Positions 23,107-32,467 of a stretch of 64,000 nt of DNA are shown in pieces. Below the pieces are notes generated by a model, which did no database searches, had not been told where the DNA came from, and saw only the letters and a program-made list of their open reading frames with translations. Where the stretch lies: NCBI GenBank assembly GCA_902491565.1, contig CABUIE010000003.1:1-64000 (forward strand). Reading direction: 5' to 3'. The stretch comes from an uncultured Collinsella sp. (GTDB taxonomy: Bacteria; Actinomycetota; Coriobacteriia; Coriobacteriales; Coriobacteriaceae). Position numbers and translations under genes: made by a program. The first letter of the stretch is position 1. The number at the start of each line of letters is the position of its first letter.

Positions 23107-25944
23107 CTATAGCGAAACGGATCCGTTTTTCTTGATGCGGGCGAGTATGTTTTTGAGCTTGTTAAAGTCGAGCGGTTTGGACAGATGGGCGTTCATGCCG
23201 GCGTCGTGTGCCGCCTTGGCGTCCTCGGCAAAGGCATTGGCGGTGAGCGCGATGATGGGGATATCGGCTGCATCGACCTTCTCGCTCAGACGAATCGCGC
23301 GGGTTGCCTCGTAGCCGTCCATGTCCGGCATCATAATGTCCATCAGGATCGCATCGAAGCTGCCGGCGGGATGCGACAGGTACAGATCGACGACCTCGTT
23401 GCCGTTGGCGGCGCGGGTGACCACGACGCCCTCGGATTCTAGCAGCGCCTGGGCAATCTCGGCATTCAATTCGTTATCCTCGGCGAGCAGCACGTTCATG
23501 TTGGCGAGCGAGCAGTCGAGCGCCCTCTCGACCGTATCCGTCCGTGCCTGGGGGTTCTTGTCGATATCGAGCGGAATCTCCACGTAGAACGAAGTACCCA
23601 CATGGAGCTCACTGGTGACTTCGATGGTGCCGCCCATCAGTTCAATAAGCGACTTGACGATTGGCATGCCCATGCCGGTTCCTTGGAACTTGCTGCGCGC
23701 ATCGTTACCTTCTTGGGCAAACGGCTCATAGATATGCTTTAAAAACTTGGGAGTCATGCCAATGCCGGTATCCGAAACGCTAAAGCAAAAGAGCGCGCGC
23801 CCGTTATCGAGTGGCTTGGTCTTTGAGCTAAAGGTGACGGAGCCGCCGTGCTTGTTGTACTTAATGCTGTTGTCTAACAGGTTGATCATGATCTGTCGGA
23901 TATGGGTGGGACTGCCGATCATGTATGGCCCCGTGGCGTACGGCAGACTATTGTCCTGCATGGTGATGCCGTTACTGGACGCGCGGAGCTTGCACAGAAC
24001 CAGCGTATCGTCACAGAGCTCTTTGAGGTTAAAAGGCACATGCTCCAGTGTTAGCTTGCGGTCTTCGATTTTGCCCATCTCGAGGATGTCGTTGATCAGC
24101 GAGAGCAGGTGATTGGCGGCAACGCGCGCCTTGGCACGGCTCTCGCGGGCGACCTTGATATCGCCTTCCTTCAATTCCTCAATCTCGATAAGGCCCAGGA
24201 TACCGTTGAGCGGCGTACGGATGTCGTGGCTCATGCGCGTGAGGAATGCCGTCTTAGCGGCGTTGGCAGCATCGGCTTTTTTGCGCTCGGTCCGAGCGCG
24301 TACGAGCGCCCAGATGAGCAGGACGATGCCGACCGACAACATACCGATGAGGGTAGCTGCAACGGCGGCACGGTTGCGATAAAGGAATTGAAGCGTGTTG
24401 GATTCCTGGGCCGTGTACGACGTGGAGGAGTAATTGCTTGCGGAGAGCGATTCTCCGGCATTGATGATGCCCTTGTTGATGATTCCCAGCAGCTCGGGCT
24501 TTCCGCGCGAAATCCAGCACGAGAGCTCACAGGTGTCAGGGAGCTCGACCGTCTCGTAGCCTTCGAGATCATGACGATCGCCGATGGTTTTTATGCGTGA
24601 GCTGGGAGCGACGATGCAGTGCGCCGTTCCCTTCCTGAGGGCGTCGAACGCTTCATCGTCGGATTGGTATTCGGTCACGGTCGCTGTGGGGAACAGACTT
24701 TCAAGTACATTTTGGTTGACAAACGATGATTTGGTGCAGGCGATGTTCTGAAGGTCTTTGTTCAGATTGCCGTCGGTGTGGATGGCGGTGAGGGACACGG
24801 TCCCCAGCGATACCGACTGCACAACGCCTGATTGCTCGGCAAACCAGTAATCTCGGTATACCGGCAGCGCAACGTCTATGCTTCCCTTTGACAGGGCCTT
24901 TGACATCATCTTGTAGCTATCAAAGGGGACGGTTTTGACCGTAATGCCAAATTTATCGTGCAACGTCGTCGCAAGCGATGCGAGCGAGCCTTCCATTTCG
25001 CCGTTTTCGTCTTCGTTGCAGTAGGGGAGTTTGCCCGTAATGTAGCCGAGCGTGATGGTGTTGCCATTTGCTTTGAGCCAGGAACGTTCGGGGCCGTTGA
25101 GCGATGATGAACCGCTGTTTTGGGCCGAGTAGTTAGATTTGACTTCGTCGATATAGCGTGGGTTGACGCGGGCGATTGCCGACATGGCGGCATTGATGTC
25201 GTCCATCAGGTCGGGGCGGCTTTTGGGGACGGCAAAATAGTAGTCGCTCGAACCAATGTAGAACATGGGGGAGGCGCTGGGCGACGAGGTCGTGTCGTTC
25301 ATGATGATGGCATCGACCTCGTTGTTTGCGAGCGCGTCAAAGAGGGCACTGCCAGTGTCGATTTCTTTATAGGTGCAGGTAATGCCTTCGTTGGCGAGCC
25401 ACTGCTGGCCAACGAAGGTTTGCATGACGCCGGAGTTGCAACCGATAGTGAGGCCCTGGAGCGCTTGGGGGTCACCCTTGGCCAGATCGTCGCGATCGGG
25501 CTTGGCGTAGATGTAGTAGCGCTCGGTGCCCTCGGGGTTCGAGGAAAAGAGCAGCTTTTGGGCGCGTTCCTCGGAGTAGGAGATGTTGGGCATGAGGTCG
25601 ATCTCGCCTGCCTCGAGCATGTCCATAAGCTCGGTGAAGGTGCCGGAGACGTATTCGTACCGCCAGCCGGGCGTGTAGTACGACAGGGTCTGGAGGTACT
25701 CGTAACCCCATCCCGAGAGACGCTCGCCGGGGGTGCCGTTCTGGAAGCCCTCGTTGTTGACGAGCCAGCCGACGCGGACCGTCTTGACTGGCTGACTAGA
25801 GTCATCGGCAAAAGCCTGGACAGGCGCGATGGAACTCAGTGCGGCAAGCGCGGCAAGCACAATGGCCAGGGCGCGACATATAACTGAACGAAGGACAGTG
25901 GCAGCTCTCACATGCAATCCTAACGAATCGAGACAATACCGCAT
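23107..25944 (-). CDS. BvgS-like hybrid histidine kinase with two fused solute-binding domains
   Basis: A 945-residue sensor. A signal peptide or anchor (about 18-45) is followed by two tandem family-3 binding-protein domains (about 52-275, KTVRVGWLVNNEGFQNG, and 290-510, NTITLGYITGKLPYCNE). A membrane helix lies at about 530-552. The kinase core has RMSHDIRTPLNGIL (His573), NLLDNSIKYN, DTGIGMT and GTGMGMPIV. The C-terminal receiver carries Asp869 in LMDIMMPD. No HPt domain is visible. Its cytoplasmic half closely resembles the kinase at 20326-22515, but here the ligand sensors are covalently attached. It probably senses amino acids or similar solutes. Confidence 0.92.
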   Translation of the reverse strand: MRYCLDSLGLHVRAATVLRSVICRALAIVLAALAALSSIAPVQAFADDSSQPVKTVRVGWLVNNEGFQNGTPGERLSGWGYEYLQTLSYYTPGWRYEYVSGTFTELMDMLEAGEIDLMPNISYSEERAQKLLFSSNPEGTERYYIYAKPDRDDLAKGDPQALQGLTIGCNSGVMQTFVGQQWLANEGITCTYKEIDTGSALFDALANNEVDAIIMNDTTSSPSASPMFYIGSSDYYFAVPKSRPDLMDDINAAMSAIARVNPRYIDEVKSNYSAQNSGSSSLNGPERSWLKANGNTITLGYITGKLPYCNEDENGEMEGSLASLATTLHDKFGITVKTVPFDSYKMMSKALSKGSIDVALPVYRDYWFAEQSGVVQSVSLGTVSLTAIHTDGNLNKDLQNIACTKSSFVNQNVLESLFPTATVTEYQSDDEAFDALRKGTAHCIVAPSSRIKTIGDRHDLEGYETVELPDTCELSCWISRGKPELLGIINKGIINAGESLSASNYSSTSYTAQESNTLQFLYRNRAAVAATLIGMLSVGIVLLIWALVRARTERKKADAANAAKTAFLTRMSHDIRTPLNGILGLIEIEELKEGDIKVARESRAKARVAANHLLSLINDILEMGKIEDRKLTLEHVPFNLKELCDDTLVLCKLRASSNGITMQDNSLPYATGPYMIGSPTHIRQIMINLLDNSIKYNKHGGSVTFSSKTKPLDNGRALFCFSVSDTGIGMTPKFLKHIYEPFAQEGNDARSKFQGTGMGMPIVKSLIELMGGTIEVTSELHVGTSFYVEIPLDIDKNPQARTDTVERALDCSLANMNVLLAEDNELNAEIAQALLESEGVVVTRAANGNEVVDLYLSHPAGSFDAILMDIMMPDMDGYEATRAIRLSEKVDAADIPIIALTANAFAEDAKAAHDAGMNAHLSKPLDFNKLKNILARIKKNGSVSL

Positions 25945-26002
25945 AAGGATACCAGCTCAGCCTGCCCAGTCGGCAGCTGTACCGCTAAACGCTCCCGCCC
26001 GG

Positions 26003-26086
26003 CAGTCATCGGGGACGTTCTTAAACGACTAGTCATTGGGGACGTTCTTGTTTGACTGGTCATTTAAGAACGTCCCCAATGACTAG
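26003..26086. repeat. class B composite repeat, extended copy
   Basis: Contains GTCATCGGGGACGTTCTTAA, then GTCATTGGGGACGTTCTTG and finally the inverted arm AAGAACGTCCCCAATGACTA. Two left arms thus compete for one right arm. It lies between the divergent BvgS-like and potassium channel genes. Confidence 0.8.
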
Positions 26087-26155
26087 TTCCGTTTGCTGGG
26101 GAGGCGTGGGACAATACCGAGCGAACGTGATTGGTTGTCCGTGGAAGGGGTCGCG

Positions 26156-26581
26156 ATGAAAAAGCTCAGGACGCTTGCCGATGTGCTGCGACAGGCTGGC
26201 TTTGCACGCATTACGGGCCTGTTTCTTATTTTCTATCTGCTTTGCTCGACGGCTGTCTGGCTGTCCGAGCCCACGACCCTCACGTTTGGCGATGGTCTCT
26301 GGTTTAGCTTTGAGACGGTCTCGACGATTGGCTTTGGCGATATCCCCGCTGAAACGCCGGTTGCCCGCGGCATTACCGTTATCCTAAGCGTCATCAGTAT
26401 CTTCTATATCGCCATGCTTACGGGCGTGGCGGTGAACTACTGCAATACGCTTATCAAGATGCGCCAAAAGGACACCATGGCGCGCTTTATGGACGATCTT
26501 GAGCATTTGGAAGAACTCGACCGCGATGAGCTCGCCGATTTGTCGCGCCGCGTGCGCGAATACCGTCGCCGGCAACGATAG
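26156..26581 (+). CDS. two-helix potassium channel protein
   Basis: A 141-residue ion channel subunit. One membrane helix (about 18-38), a pore loop with selectivity filter TIGFGD (about residues 60-65) and a second helix (about 72-95, ITVILSVISIFYIAMLTGVAV) match the minimal KcsA-like plan. The charged C-terminal helix (LEHLEELDRDELADLSRRV) is a likely tetramerisation coiled coil. No RCK domain is present. GGAAGGGG lies about 5 bases before the ATG. It is the first of a plus-strand run with the LOG-like, ClC and ferredoxin genes. Confidence 0.9.
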   Translation: MKKLRTLADVLRQAGFARITGLFLIFYLLCSTAVWLSEPTTLTFGDGLWFSFETVSTIGFGDIPAETPVARGITVILSVISIFYIAMLTGVAVNYCNTLIKMRQKDTMARFMDDLEHLEELDRDELADLSRRVREYRRRQR

Positions 26582-26617
26582 AACGGGTGCCGCGCGTCAC
26601 GACGAGGGGGATTGCAT

Positions 26618-27151
26618 ATGAACATCACCGTCTACCTGGGCGCGAGCGTCGGCAACGACCCGGCGTTTCTGCCCGCAGTGCAGGAGCTGGGCAATTGGAT
26701 TGGCGCCAACGGACACGCGCTCGTATACGGCGGGTCCAAATCGGGACTGATGGGCGCGCTCGCCGATAGCGTACTCGAGGCAGGCGGACATGTGACGGGT
26801 GTGGAGCCGAGCTTTTTTATCGAGGCAGAGTTTCAACACGACGGAATCGACGACCTTATCGTGACGAGCGACATGGCCGAGCGCAAAGCCAAGATGATCG
26901 AGCTCGGCGATGCGTTCATCGCATTTCCGGGCGGCACGGGCACGCTCGAGGAGATTGCCGAGGTTATGTCCGCGGTGTCGTTGGGGCACCTGAGCTCTCC
27001 GTGCATCCTGTATAACCTGGACGGTTACTACAACGACCTCAAGGCGTTGCTCGGGCACATGATTGATAAGGGGCTTTCGAGCCCGAGGCGCCAGCACGGC
27101 ATCTACTTTGCCGACGATTTGCGCGAGATTGCCTCGATTATCAACGGATAA
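26618..27151 (+). CDS. LOG-family (TIGR00730) nucleoside 5'-monophosphate phosphoribohydrolase-like protein
   Basis: A 177-residue protein with the Rossmann-like LOG fold. YLGASVGNDP, YGGSKSGLMGALADSVLEAGG and the diagnostic PGGTGTLEE are present. Family members release free bases from nucleoside monophosphates and are often mislabelled as lysine decarboxylases. The ATG at 26618 has GAGGGGG 7 bases upstream. It starts 36 bases after the channel gene and is probably co-transcribed. Confidence 0.9.
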   Translation: MNITVYLGASVGNDPAFLPAVQELGNWIGANGHALVYGGSKSGLMGALADSVLEAGGHVTGVEPSFFIEAEFQHDGIDDLIVTSDMAERKAKMIELGDAFIAFPGGTGTLEEIAEVMSAVSLGHLSSPCILYNLDGYYNDLKALLGHMIDKGLSSPRRQHGIYFADDLREIASIING

Positions 27152-27276
27152 GTCTTGAGCCTGCCCCACTATGGCTCCCAATGGTGCCGTTTGCGGCGCA
27201 GGTGGTTGGCTCGTTCGGGCAACGCTCGCTCTACAATAAAACGTATCTATGTCGACTTTGACCGCGGGAGGACCCG

Positions 27277-28581
27277 ATGGATAACCTTGCCAAACCCACG
27301 AACCGAGCGCTGTTTTTGGTCAGCGTTGCCGTGACCGGTGCACTCGCGGGTGCCGCAGTCTGGCTGTTCTTTTTTGCGATGGAGCACGGTATCGACTATC
27401 TATGGACCGAGATTCCGCACGCGCTGGGCGTCGCTTCGCCCGAGCTTGCCAGCGGCCCGTTTGGCTTTCTGCCGTACCCGTTTTTTGTCTGCCTGCTGGG
27501 CGGCCTGTTAATCGGTCTGTACGAAAAGATGACAGGCACCAAGACCGATGACCTCAACCAGGTGATGGCTAAGGTTAAGCAAGACGGGCGCTACCCGTAC
27601 GACAACCTGGGCAAGCTTTCGCTCGCGGCATTGCTGCCGCTGCTGTTTGGCGGAAGCATTGGACCGGAGGCCGGCCTGACCGGCGTTATCGCCGGTCTGT
27701 GCAGCTGGGTCGGCGACCGCATGCGTCGCTTTGGCGCCGAGTTTAGGGAGCTCACGTTGCTGGGCACCCAGGCTGCCCTGACGGCGCTCTTTACCGCGCC
27801 CGTCTTTGGCTTTGTGGCGCCGCTTGCCGGTAGCACCGACGGCCAGGGTGAAGACGCCGACGATGAGTCCGCGTCCGGCGAGATCACCATCAAGCTGCCC
27901 AAGGCGCAAAAGACGGTGGTCTACGGTATTGCGATTGCCGGCGGTCTGGGCACCTACCTGCTGCTTGGACAGCTTGTGGGCGGCGGCATGGGCATGCCCA
28001 GGTTCGAGTCCGCCGAGGTGGGCAACCTAGAGCTTACCTGGCTCGTCCCTCTGTCGTTGATCGGCACCGTCTGCGGCTGGCTGTACTTTGTCTCTGAGCA
28101 TGCAAGCGAGGCACTGTCCCATGCAATAGGGGAGCGTCCTGTCGTCAAGGCCATGCTGGCCGGTCTGGCACTCGCCATCTGTGGCACGGTCCTGCCCTAT
28201 ACCATGTTTGCCGGCGAGACCCAGGCCGACGTGCTCATGGAAACCTATCTGACCATTCCCGCTGGCGTGCTTATCGCGACCGGTCTTGTTAAGGCCATGC
28301 TGACGCCCGCCCTCATCAACCTTGGTTGGCGCGGCGGTCACTTCTTCCCGGTTATCTTCTCGGGCGTAAGCCTGGGCTATGGCCTTGCCATCCTCACCGG
28401 CGCAGATCCGGTCTTTTGCGTCGCCGTCTGCACGGCATCGACGATGGGTGCGGTCATGCGTCAGCCGGTCATGGTCGTGGGCCTGCTGCTCATGTGCTTC
28501 CCACTCAAGGGTATCGTCTGCATGATCATCGCCGCCGTCATCGCCGCCGGCATTCCACTGCCCAAGCCGCTGCGCAAGTAG
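27277..28581 (+). CDS. ClC-type chloride channel or transporter family protein
   Basis: A 434-residue integral membrane protein of the voltage-gated chloride channel superfamily. GGSIGPEAGLTG (about residue 127) is the conserved GxxGPEAG anion-binding motif. About ten hydrophobic helices follow, with GWRGGHFFPVIFSGVSLGY matching the second conserved G-rich motif and TMGAVMRQPVMV near the end. A hydrophilic acidic insert (DGQGEDADDESASGE, about 188-202) lies in the middle. No CBS domains are present. GGGAGGA precedes the ATG. It probably moves chloride or fluoride; which one cannot be told. Confidence 0.88.
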   Translation: MDNLAKPTNRALFLVSVAVTGALAGAAVWLFFFAMEHGIDYLWTEIPHALGVASPELASGPFGFLPYPFFVCLLGGLLIGLYEKMTGTKTDDLNQVMAKVKQDGRYPYDNLGKLSLAALLPLLFGGSIGPEAGLTGVIAGLCSWVGDRMRRFGAEFRELTLLGTQAALTALFTAPVFGFVAPLAGSTDGQGEDADDESASGEITIKLPKAQKTVVYGIAIAGGLGTYLLLGQLVGGGMGMPRFESAEVGNLELTWLVPLSLIGTVCGWLYFVSEHASEALSHAIGERPVVKAMLAGLALAICGTVLPYTMFAGETQADVLMETYLTIPAGVLIATGLVKAMLTPALINLGWRGGHFFPVIFSGVSLGYGLAILTGADPVFCVAVCTASTMGAVMRQPVMVVGLLLMCFPLKGIVCMIIAAVIAAGIPLPKPLRK

Positions 28582-28618
28582 CACGGTTAATCGCGAGTCA
28601 ACTCCAGAGGGGCACGAG

Positions 28619-29410
28619 ATGATCCTGTACTTTAGCGCGACGGGGAACAGCGAACATGTGGCGCGTCGCATTGCAGCGGCGACAGACGACAAGGTTGTGT
28701 CGATTGAGCGCTTTGATGCCGAGATCCTTCACCTTACTGTGATGGAAGGCCCCTGTCGGCTGGGGTTTGTCGCCCCGGTATACGCCTGGGGCTTGCCGAC
28801 GCCAATGATCGAGTTTTTGAAGACTGCCGACCTGTCGATTGCTGCCGGTGCAAAGGGCGGCGAGCGCCCCTATACGTTCTATGTCTCGACGTACGGTTCG
28901 ACGACCGGGCAATCGGCCAAGTTCGCCCGCGATCTGCTGCACGAGCGTGGGCTCGAGTTAGATGCGGCGATGAGCGTCAAGATGCCTGATACCTGGACGC
29001 CTGTTTTCGACCTGTCTGACCCTCAAAAGGTTGAGGGTATCAATAGGGCTGCCGAGGCGCAGATTGATGCTGTGATCGAGGCGGTGTGGGAACGGCGCAC
29101 GGGCAATATGATGCGCCATCGCGTGCCCCTGTTTGCATCGTGCGCGTATCATGCGTTTGGGCTGCCGCGTATGCAGCAGACGAGCAAGTTTGCCGTCGAT
29201 GCTAGCCGCTGCGTCGGGTGTAGCCTCTGCGCTAAGCGCTGCCCCATGGCGGCGATTGAGATGCGCGACGGCCTTCCCGTCTGGACAAAGCCGGAGTGCG
29301 CAGCCTGCCTTCGTTGCCTGCACTGTTGTCCCAAATTTGCCATCTCGCACGGTAAGCGCACAGCATCCCACGGTCAGTACAGGCATCCTAAGCCAGGTGT
29401 GAGGATGTAG
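28619..29410 (+). CDS. EFR1-type flavodoxin/ferredoxin fusion
   Basis: A 263-residue protein that joins an N-terminal flavodoxin-like domain (YFSATGNSEHVARRIA, residues 4-19, then APVYAWGLPTP and VSTYGSTTGQ) to a C-terminal pair of 4Fe-4S motifs (CVGCSLCAKRCPM and CAACLRCLHCCP). This is the EFR1 architecture common in anaerobes and methanogens. It presumably transfers electrons between flavin and iron-sulfur partners in the cytoplasm. GAGGGG lies upstream of the ATG. The gene starts 37 bases after the ClC gene and may be in the same operon. Confidence 0.92.
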   Translation: MILYFSATGNSEHVARRIAAATDDKVVSIERFDAEILHLTVMEGPCRLGFVAPVYAWGLPTPMIEFLKTADLSIAAGAKGGERPYTFYVSTYGSTTGQSAKFARDLLHERGLELDAAMSVKMPDTWTPVFDLSDPQKVEGINRAAEAQIDAVIEAVWERRTGNMMRHRVPLFASCAYHAFGLPRMQQTSKFAVDASRCVGCSLCAKRCPMAAIEMRDGLPVWTKPECAACLRCLHCCPKFAISHGKRTASHGQYRHPKPGVRM

Positions 29411-29422
29411 CTGCTGGCCGCG

Positions 29423-30298
29423 CTACTTCCAAACTGCGAGCGCGGCGGTGCCCAGTACGATGAGGGCGAGACCGATGGCGCTGCGCCGTGAGAGTTTTTC
29501 GTTGAATGCCAAGCGCGCAAATAGTACCGATACGACAATCGATAGTTTGTCGATCTGCACCACGACGCTCACCTGGCCTGTGGCGATGGCGTAGTAGCAT
29601 AGCAGCCACGATGCGCCAGTCGCAATGCCCGATGCCGCGAGAAATACGAGTTCGTAGCGGTCTACGTGCACGGCTTGGCCCATCTTGCCTTTAGCTGCCA
29701 CGATTGCCCATGCCATAACCAGTACCACACAGGTACGGATTGCCGTGGCCAGGTTGGATTCGACGCCTTCGATGCCAGCCTTGGCAAGGATGGACGTGAG
29801 CGCCGCGAACACGGCGGCGCCGAGGGCGTAAGCGAGCCAGGTCCGGTCTTGCTGCTGCTCGGGTCCGGCAGGCTGCTTCTTCTCGATCATTAAAAACGTG
29901 CCGAGGGTGATGACAGCGGTTCCCACGAGCTTAACCGCAAGGTTGCTCGTCTCGCCAAAAAGTACGATGGCGATCAGTGCGGCGAGTACGGTGCTCATCT
30001 TGTCGACCGGTACGACCTTATTGACGTCTCCGATGCCCAACGCCTTAAAGTAACAGATCCACGAAGCACCGGTAGCGAGTCCCGAGAGGACGAGAAAGAG
30101 CCAGGATCTGGGTTCGATGCTGCCGATGGTTCCAATGGATCCAGAAATGCCCGCCATTGCCCAGGCGAAAACGAGCACCACGCAGGTGCGAATGGCCGTC
30201 GCGACATCGGAGTCGGTCTGCTTGATGCCGCATTTGGCCAGGATAGATGTGATGCCGGCAAAGAAAGCCGACACAAATGCTGCTGCGACCCACGACAC
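29423..30298 (-). CDS. EamA/DMT-family transporter
   Basis: A 291-residue membrane protein with ten predicted helices in two homologous halves. Each half contains the duplicated TAIRTCVVLVFAWA / TAIRTCVVLVMAWA and GLATGASWICYF / GIATGASWLLCYY segments, a clear sign of the internal EamA repeat. It starts at GTG 30298 with GAGGAGG upstream. It probably exports or exchanges a small metabolite or amino acid. It converges on the EFR1 gene with only 12 bases between the stop codons. Confidence 0.9.
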   Translation of the reverse strand: MSWVAAAFVSAFFAGITSILAKCGIKQTDSDVATAIRTCVVLVFAWAMAGISGSIGTIGSIEPRSWLFLVLSGLATGASWICYFKALGIGDVNKVVPVDKMSTVLAALIAIVLFGETSNLAVKLVGTAVITLGTFLMIEKKQPAGPEQQQDRTWLAYALGAAVFAALTSILAKAGIEGVESNLATAIRTCVVLVMAWAIVAAKGKMGQAVHVDRYELVFLAASGIATGASWLLCYYAIATGQVSVVVQIDKLSIVVSVLFARLAFNEKLSRRSAIGLALIVLGTAALAVWK

Positions 30299-30366
30299 GG
30301 GTTGAGCGCCTCCTCAAAAAAGACCACGCCAGATCTATGGCGCATGTCCAATGATACCGCGCTTGC

Positions 30367-31074
30367 CTATAGGTTGCGTGCCCGGTAGACCTTGGTGCTG
30401 ATGGCGCAGCTGACAGCGCCAAGGACGACCGTTGCCAGCGCGGCAATTCCTGCGCACAGGAAGCCAAGAACGGAAGGATCGGGATTCGCCCCGGCAATCA
30501 TCGACATGAGCTGGTTGCTGATGGGGTTGAATGAGTTTAGCGTGACCATGATAAGGCACATGTATAGGGCGTATAGACCAACGGATAGGCGTTGCGCCTT
30601 CATGTGTTCAAATCGAAAGAACAGAGGCAGTACCAAAAACACCGCCATGAGGGAGAAAAGCATCGATATTGCCGAGGCGATTGCGGTCTCAAAGACGGTC
30701 TCTCCCGTGGAGGGGATACCCACGCTGTTTAAGATCGGGATGGCGACGATACTCAACAGCACGGCCGCGCACGTCATGATGACCGAGAAAATAGTGATGC
30801 ACAGGTAGCGTGCGCTGACGATGTCTTTGCGTGAGATGGGCAGCGTTGCCCGATAGCGCTCCCATCCGTTTTGGTTGTCGAGCCCGGCCAGCGACGTCAT
30901 GGCCATGATGGGCGACATGGCACTGATCGCGAAGGCGCCGGCGGCGCTCATATCGGAATCACCATTCGATGCCCTGACGGCGGTCAGCACGACGAAGATG
31001 AACAGGCCGACACCTGCGATGCTCGGGACGAGCGTGCGAACGATGGCAAGCTCGGACATAATGGCGCGTTTCAT
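30367..31074 (-). CDS. ABC-2 type transporter permease
   Basis: A 235-residue membrane permease with about six helices. GWERYRATLPISRKDIVSARYL (about residues 70-91) is typical of the ABC2_membrane_2 family encoded with YtrA-type regulators. Its ATG overlaps the stop codon of the ATPase gene (ATGA). With the ATPase it should form a half-size exporter. The substrate is unknown; cell-envelope stress or peptide export is common for such operons. Confidence 0.88.
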   Translation of the reverse strand: MKRAIMSELAIVRTLVPSIAGVGLFIFVVLTAVRASNGDSDMSAAGAFAISAMSPIMAMTSLAGLDNQNGWERYRATLPISRKDIVSARYLCITIFSVIMTCAAVLLSIVAIPILNSVGIPSTGETVFETAIASAISMLFSLMAVFLVLPLFFRFEHMKAQRLSVGLYALYMCLIMVTLNSFNPISNQLMSMIAGANPDPSVLGFLCAGIAALATVVLGAVSCAISTKVYRARNL

Positions 31075-31952
31075 TTCAAAGCCCCTTTCAGCATGAAGCG
31101 AAGATAGTCTTCAATGGTTGCCCGATCGCAGGGAATCTCGGGGAAGGCCTCGAGCACTTCGCGGTGGTTGGGCACGAGCACGTCCACGCTGTAGGCGTGG
31201 CGGGCGGCGCGGGTGCCTTCGACGCAAGCCATGAGCTCGGCGGCCTGTGCCTGGGTGCAGTGGGCGATGCCGGCGCGGTCGGTAATGTCCTCGCGTGGCA
31301 GGTCAAACACAATCGAGCCGTTATCGATGCAGATGACGCGGTCGGCAGCACGATCGAGATCAGACGTAATGTGGCTCGAGAGCAGCACGCTGCGCTGGCC
31401 GTCGGCGACAAAGGCGAGCAGAACATCGAGCAGTTCCTCGCGTGCCATGGGATCGAGGCCCGCGGTGGCTTCGTCCAAAACGAGCAGCTTGGCATTGTGG
31501 CTGAGCGCGCAGGCGAGCTGCAGCTTCATACCCATGCCGCGGGAGAGGTCCTTGACCTTTGTCTTGGGATCGAGGCCAAATCGGTTGATGAATCCGGCGA
31601 ACGTTTCGCGGTCCCACGTGGGGTACGCCGGGCCTACGAGCGACTCGATCTGGCCCACCTTGAGCGTGGAGGGGAAGGGGCACGTGTCCAGGACAAGACC
31701 GACGCGGGAGCGTAGATGGCGTTGCGACTCATCGGGCGCGTCGGCGCCACAGCGCTGCCCAAACAGGTACACCTCGCCGGCATCGAGCTTTATAAGCCCG
31801 AGAGCAGCTCGAATCGTCGTTGTTTTGCCAGCACCGTTGGCACCAACAAAGCCGACGATCTGGCCAGGCTCCACGGCAAGCGTGACGTCGCGCAGCGAAA
31901 AGCGGTCGCTTACAGTGCGTGAGATGCCTTTGAGTTCAAGCAAGTTTTGCAT
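31071..31952 (-). CDS. ABC transporter ATP-binding protein
   Basis: A 293-residue ATPase: Walker A GANGAGKTTT, signature LSRGMGMKLQLACAL, Walker B LLVLDEATAGLDP and the H-loop SSHI. The C-terminal extension of about 80 residues is common in ABC-2 exporter ATPases. The start is ATG 31952 with AAAGG upstream; the frame remains open far beyond, to 32417, but that part overlaps the GntR gene in another frame. It is the middle gene of the GntR-ATPase-permease operon. Confidence 0.93.
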   Translation of the reverse strand: MQNLLELKGISRTVSDRFSLRDVTLAVEPGQIVGFVGANGAGKTTTIRAALGLIKLDAGEVYLFGQRCGADAPDESQRHLRSRVGLVLDTCPFPSTLKVGQIESLVGPAYPTWDRETFAGFINRFGLDPKTKVKDLSRGMGMKLQLACALSHNAKLLVLDEATAGLDPMAREELLDVLLAFVADGQRSVLLSSHITSDLDRAADRVICIDNGSIVFDLPREDITDRAGIAHCTQAQAAELMACVEGTRAARHAYSVDVLVPNHREVLEAFPEIPCDRATIEDYLRFMLKGALK

Positions 31953-31975
31953 GGTATAGCCTTTCTTGCAGATGG

Positions 31976-32356
31976 CTACTGCATGGTTTCGGGGGCTACC
32001 AGGTCGAGCATTTCGTGCAGCTTGTCGCGCGTGACGCCCAAGGCTTCGGCTTGGCTTGCCGCTTTCGCAAGCAGCTCTTCGATATGGCAGAGCTGGTTTT
32101 CGCGCAAGAGTTCTTGGTTGCCCTCGGCGACAAAACAGCCCTTGCCCTGCACGGTGCAGATAAACCCGAGCTGCTCCAGGTCGGCGTAGGCGCGCTTGGT
32201 GGTGATGACGCTCACGCCAAGATCGCTCGCGAGCGCACGGATGCTGGGGAGCTTTGCTCCCGCGGCGAGCGTGCCCGAAAGGATCTGAGCTTTGACTTGC
32301 GAGGCTATTTGCTCGTAGATGGGTTTGTCGCTCGAATTGGATAGGATGATGTCCAC
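31976..32356 (-). CDS. GntR-family (YtrA-type) transcriptional repressor
   Basis: A 126-residue regulator. The N-terminal GntR winged helix shows KPIYEQIASQVKAQILSG, LPSIRALASDLGVSVITTKRAYADLE and VQGKGCFVA. A short C-terminal helical dimerisation tail replaces the large effector domain, which defines the YtrA subgroup. It is first in the operon with the ABC ATPase and permease and probably represses it through the palindrome 28 bases upstream of its start. Confidence 0.92.
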   Translation of the reverse strand: MDIILSNSSDKPIYEQIASQVKAQILSGTLAAGAKLPSIRALASDLGVSVITTKRAYADLEQLGFICTVQGKGCFVAEGNQELLRENQLCHIEELLAKAASQAEALGVTRDKLHEMLDLVAPETMQ

Positions 32357-32383
32357 AGCGGCTCCTTAGCTGTTGAACTACAC

Positions 32384-32417
32384 GTGTATATAACCGGTAA
32401 GCACAGTATATATACAC
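32384..32417. promoter_or_regulatory. YtrA-type operator upstream of GntR/ABC operon
   Basis: GTGTATATA at 32384-32392 and its inverse TATATACAC at 32409-32417 form a 9-bp inverted repeat with 16 bases between. The right half extends into an AGTATATATACT palindrome that can serve as -10 sequence. Confidence 0.6.
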
Positions 32418-32467
32418 TATGCACAGTTACGCAAGAGGCAAATAGGGATTGTCCGCTCGTTCATTCA

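Noticed and set aside
31953..32417. N-terminal extension of the ABC ATPase gene
   Set aside because: It overlaps the well supported GntR gene in another frame, and a normal ATPase start with ribosome site is present at 31952.
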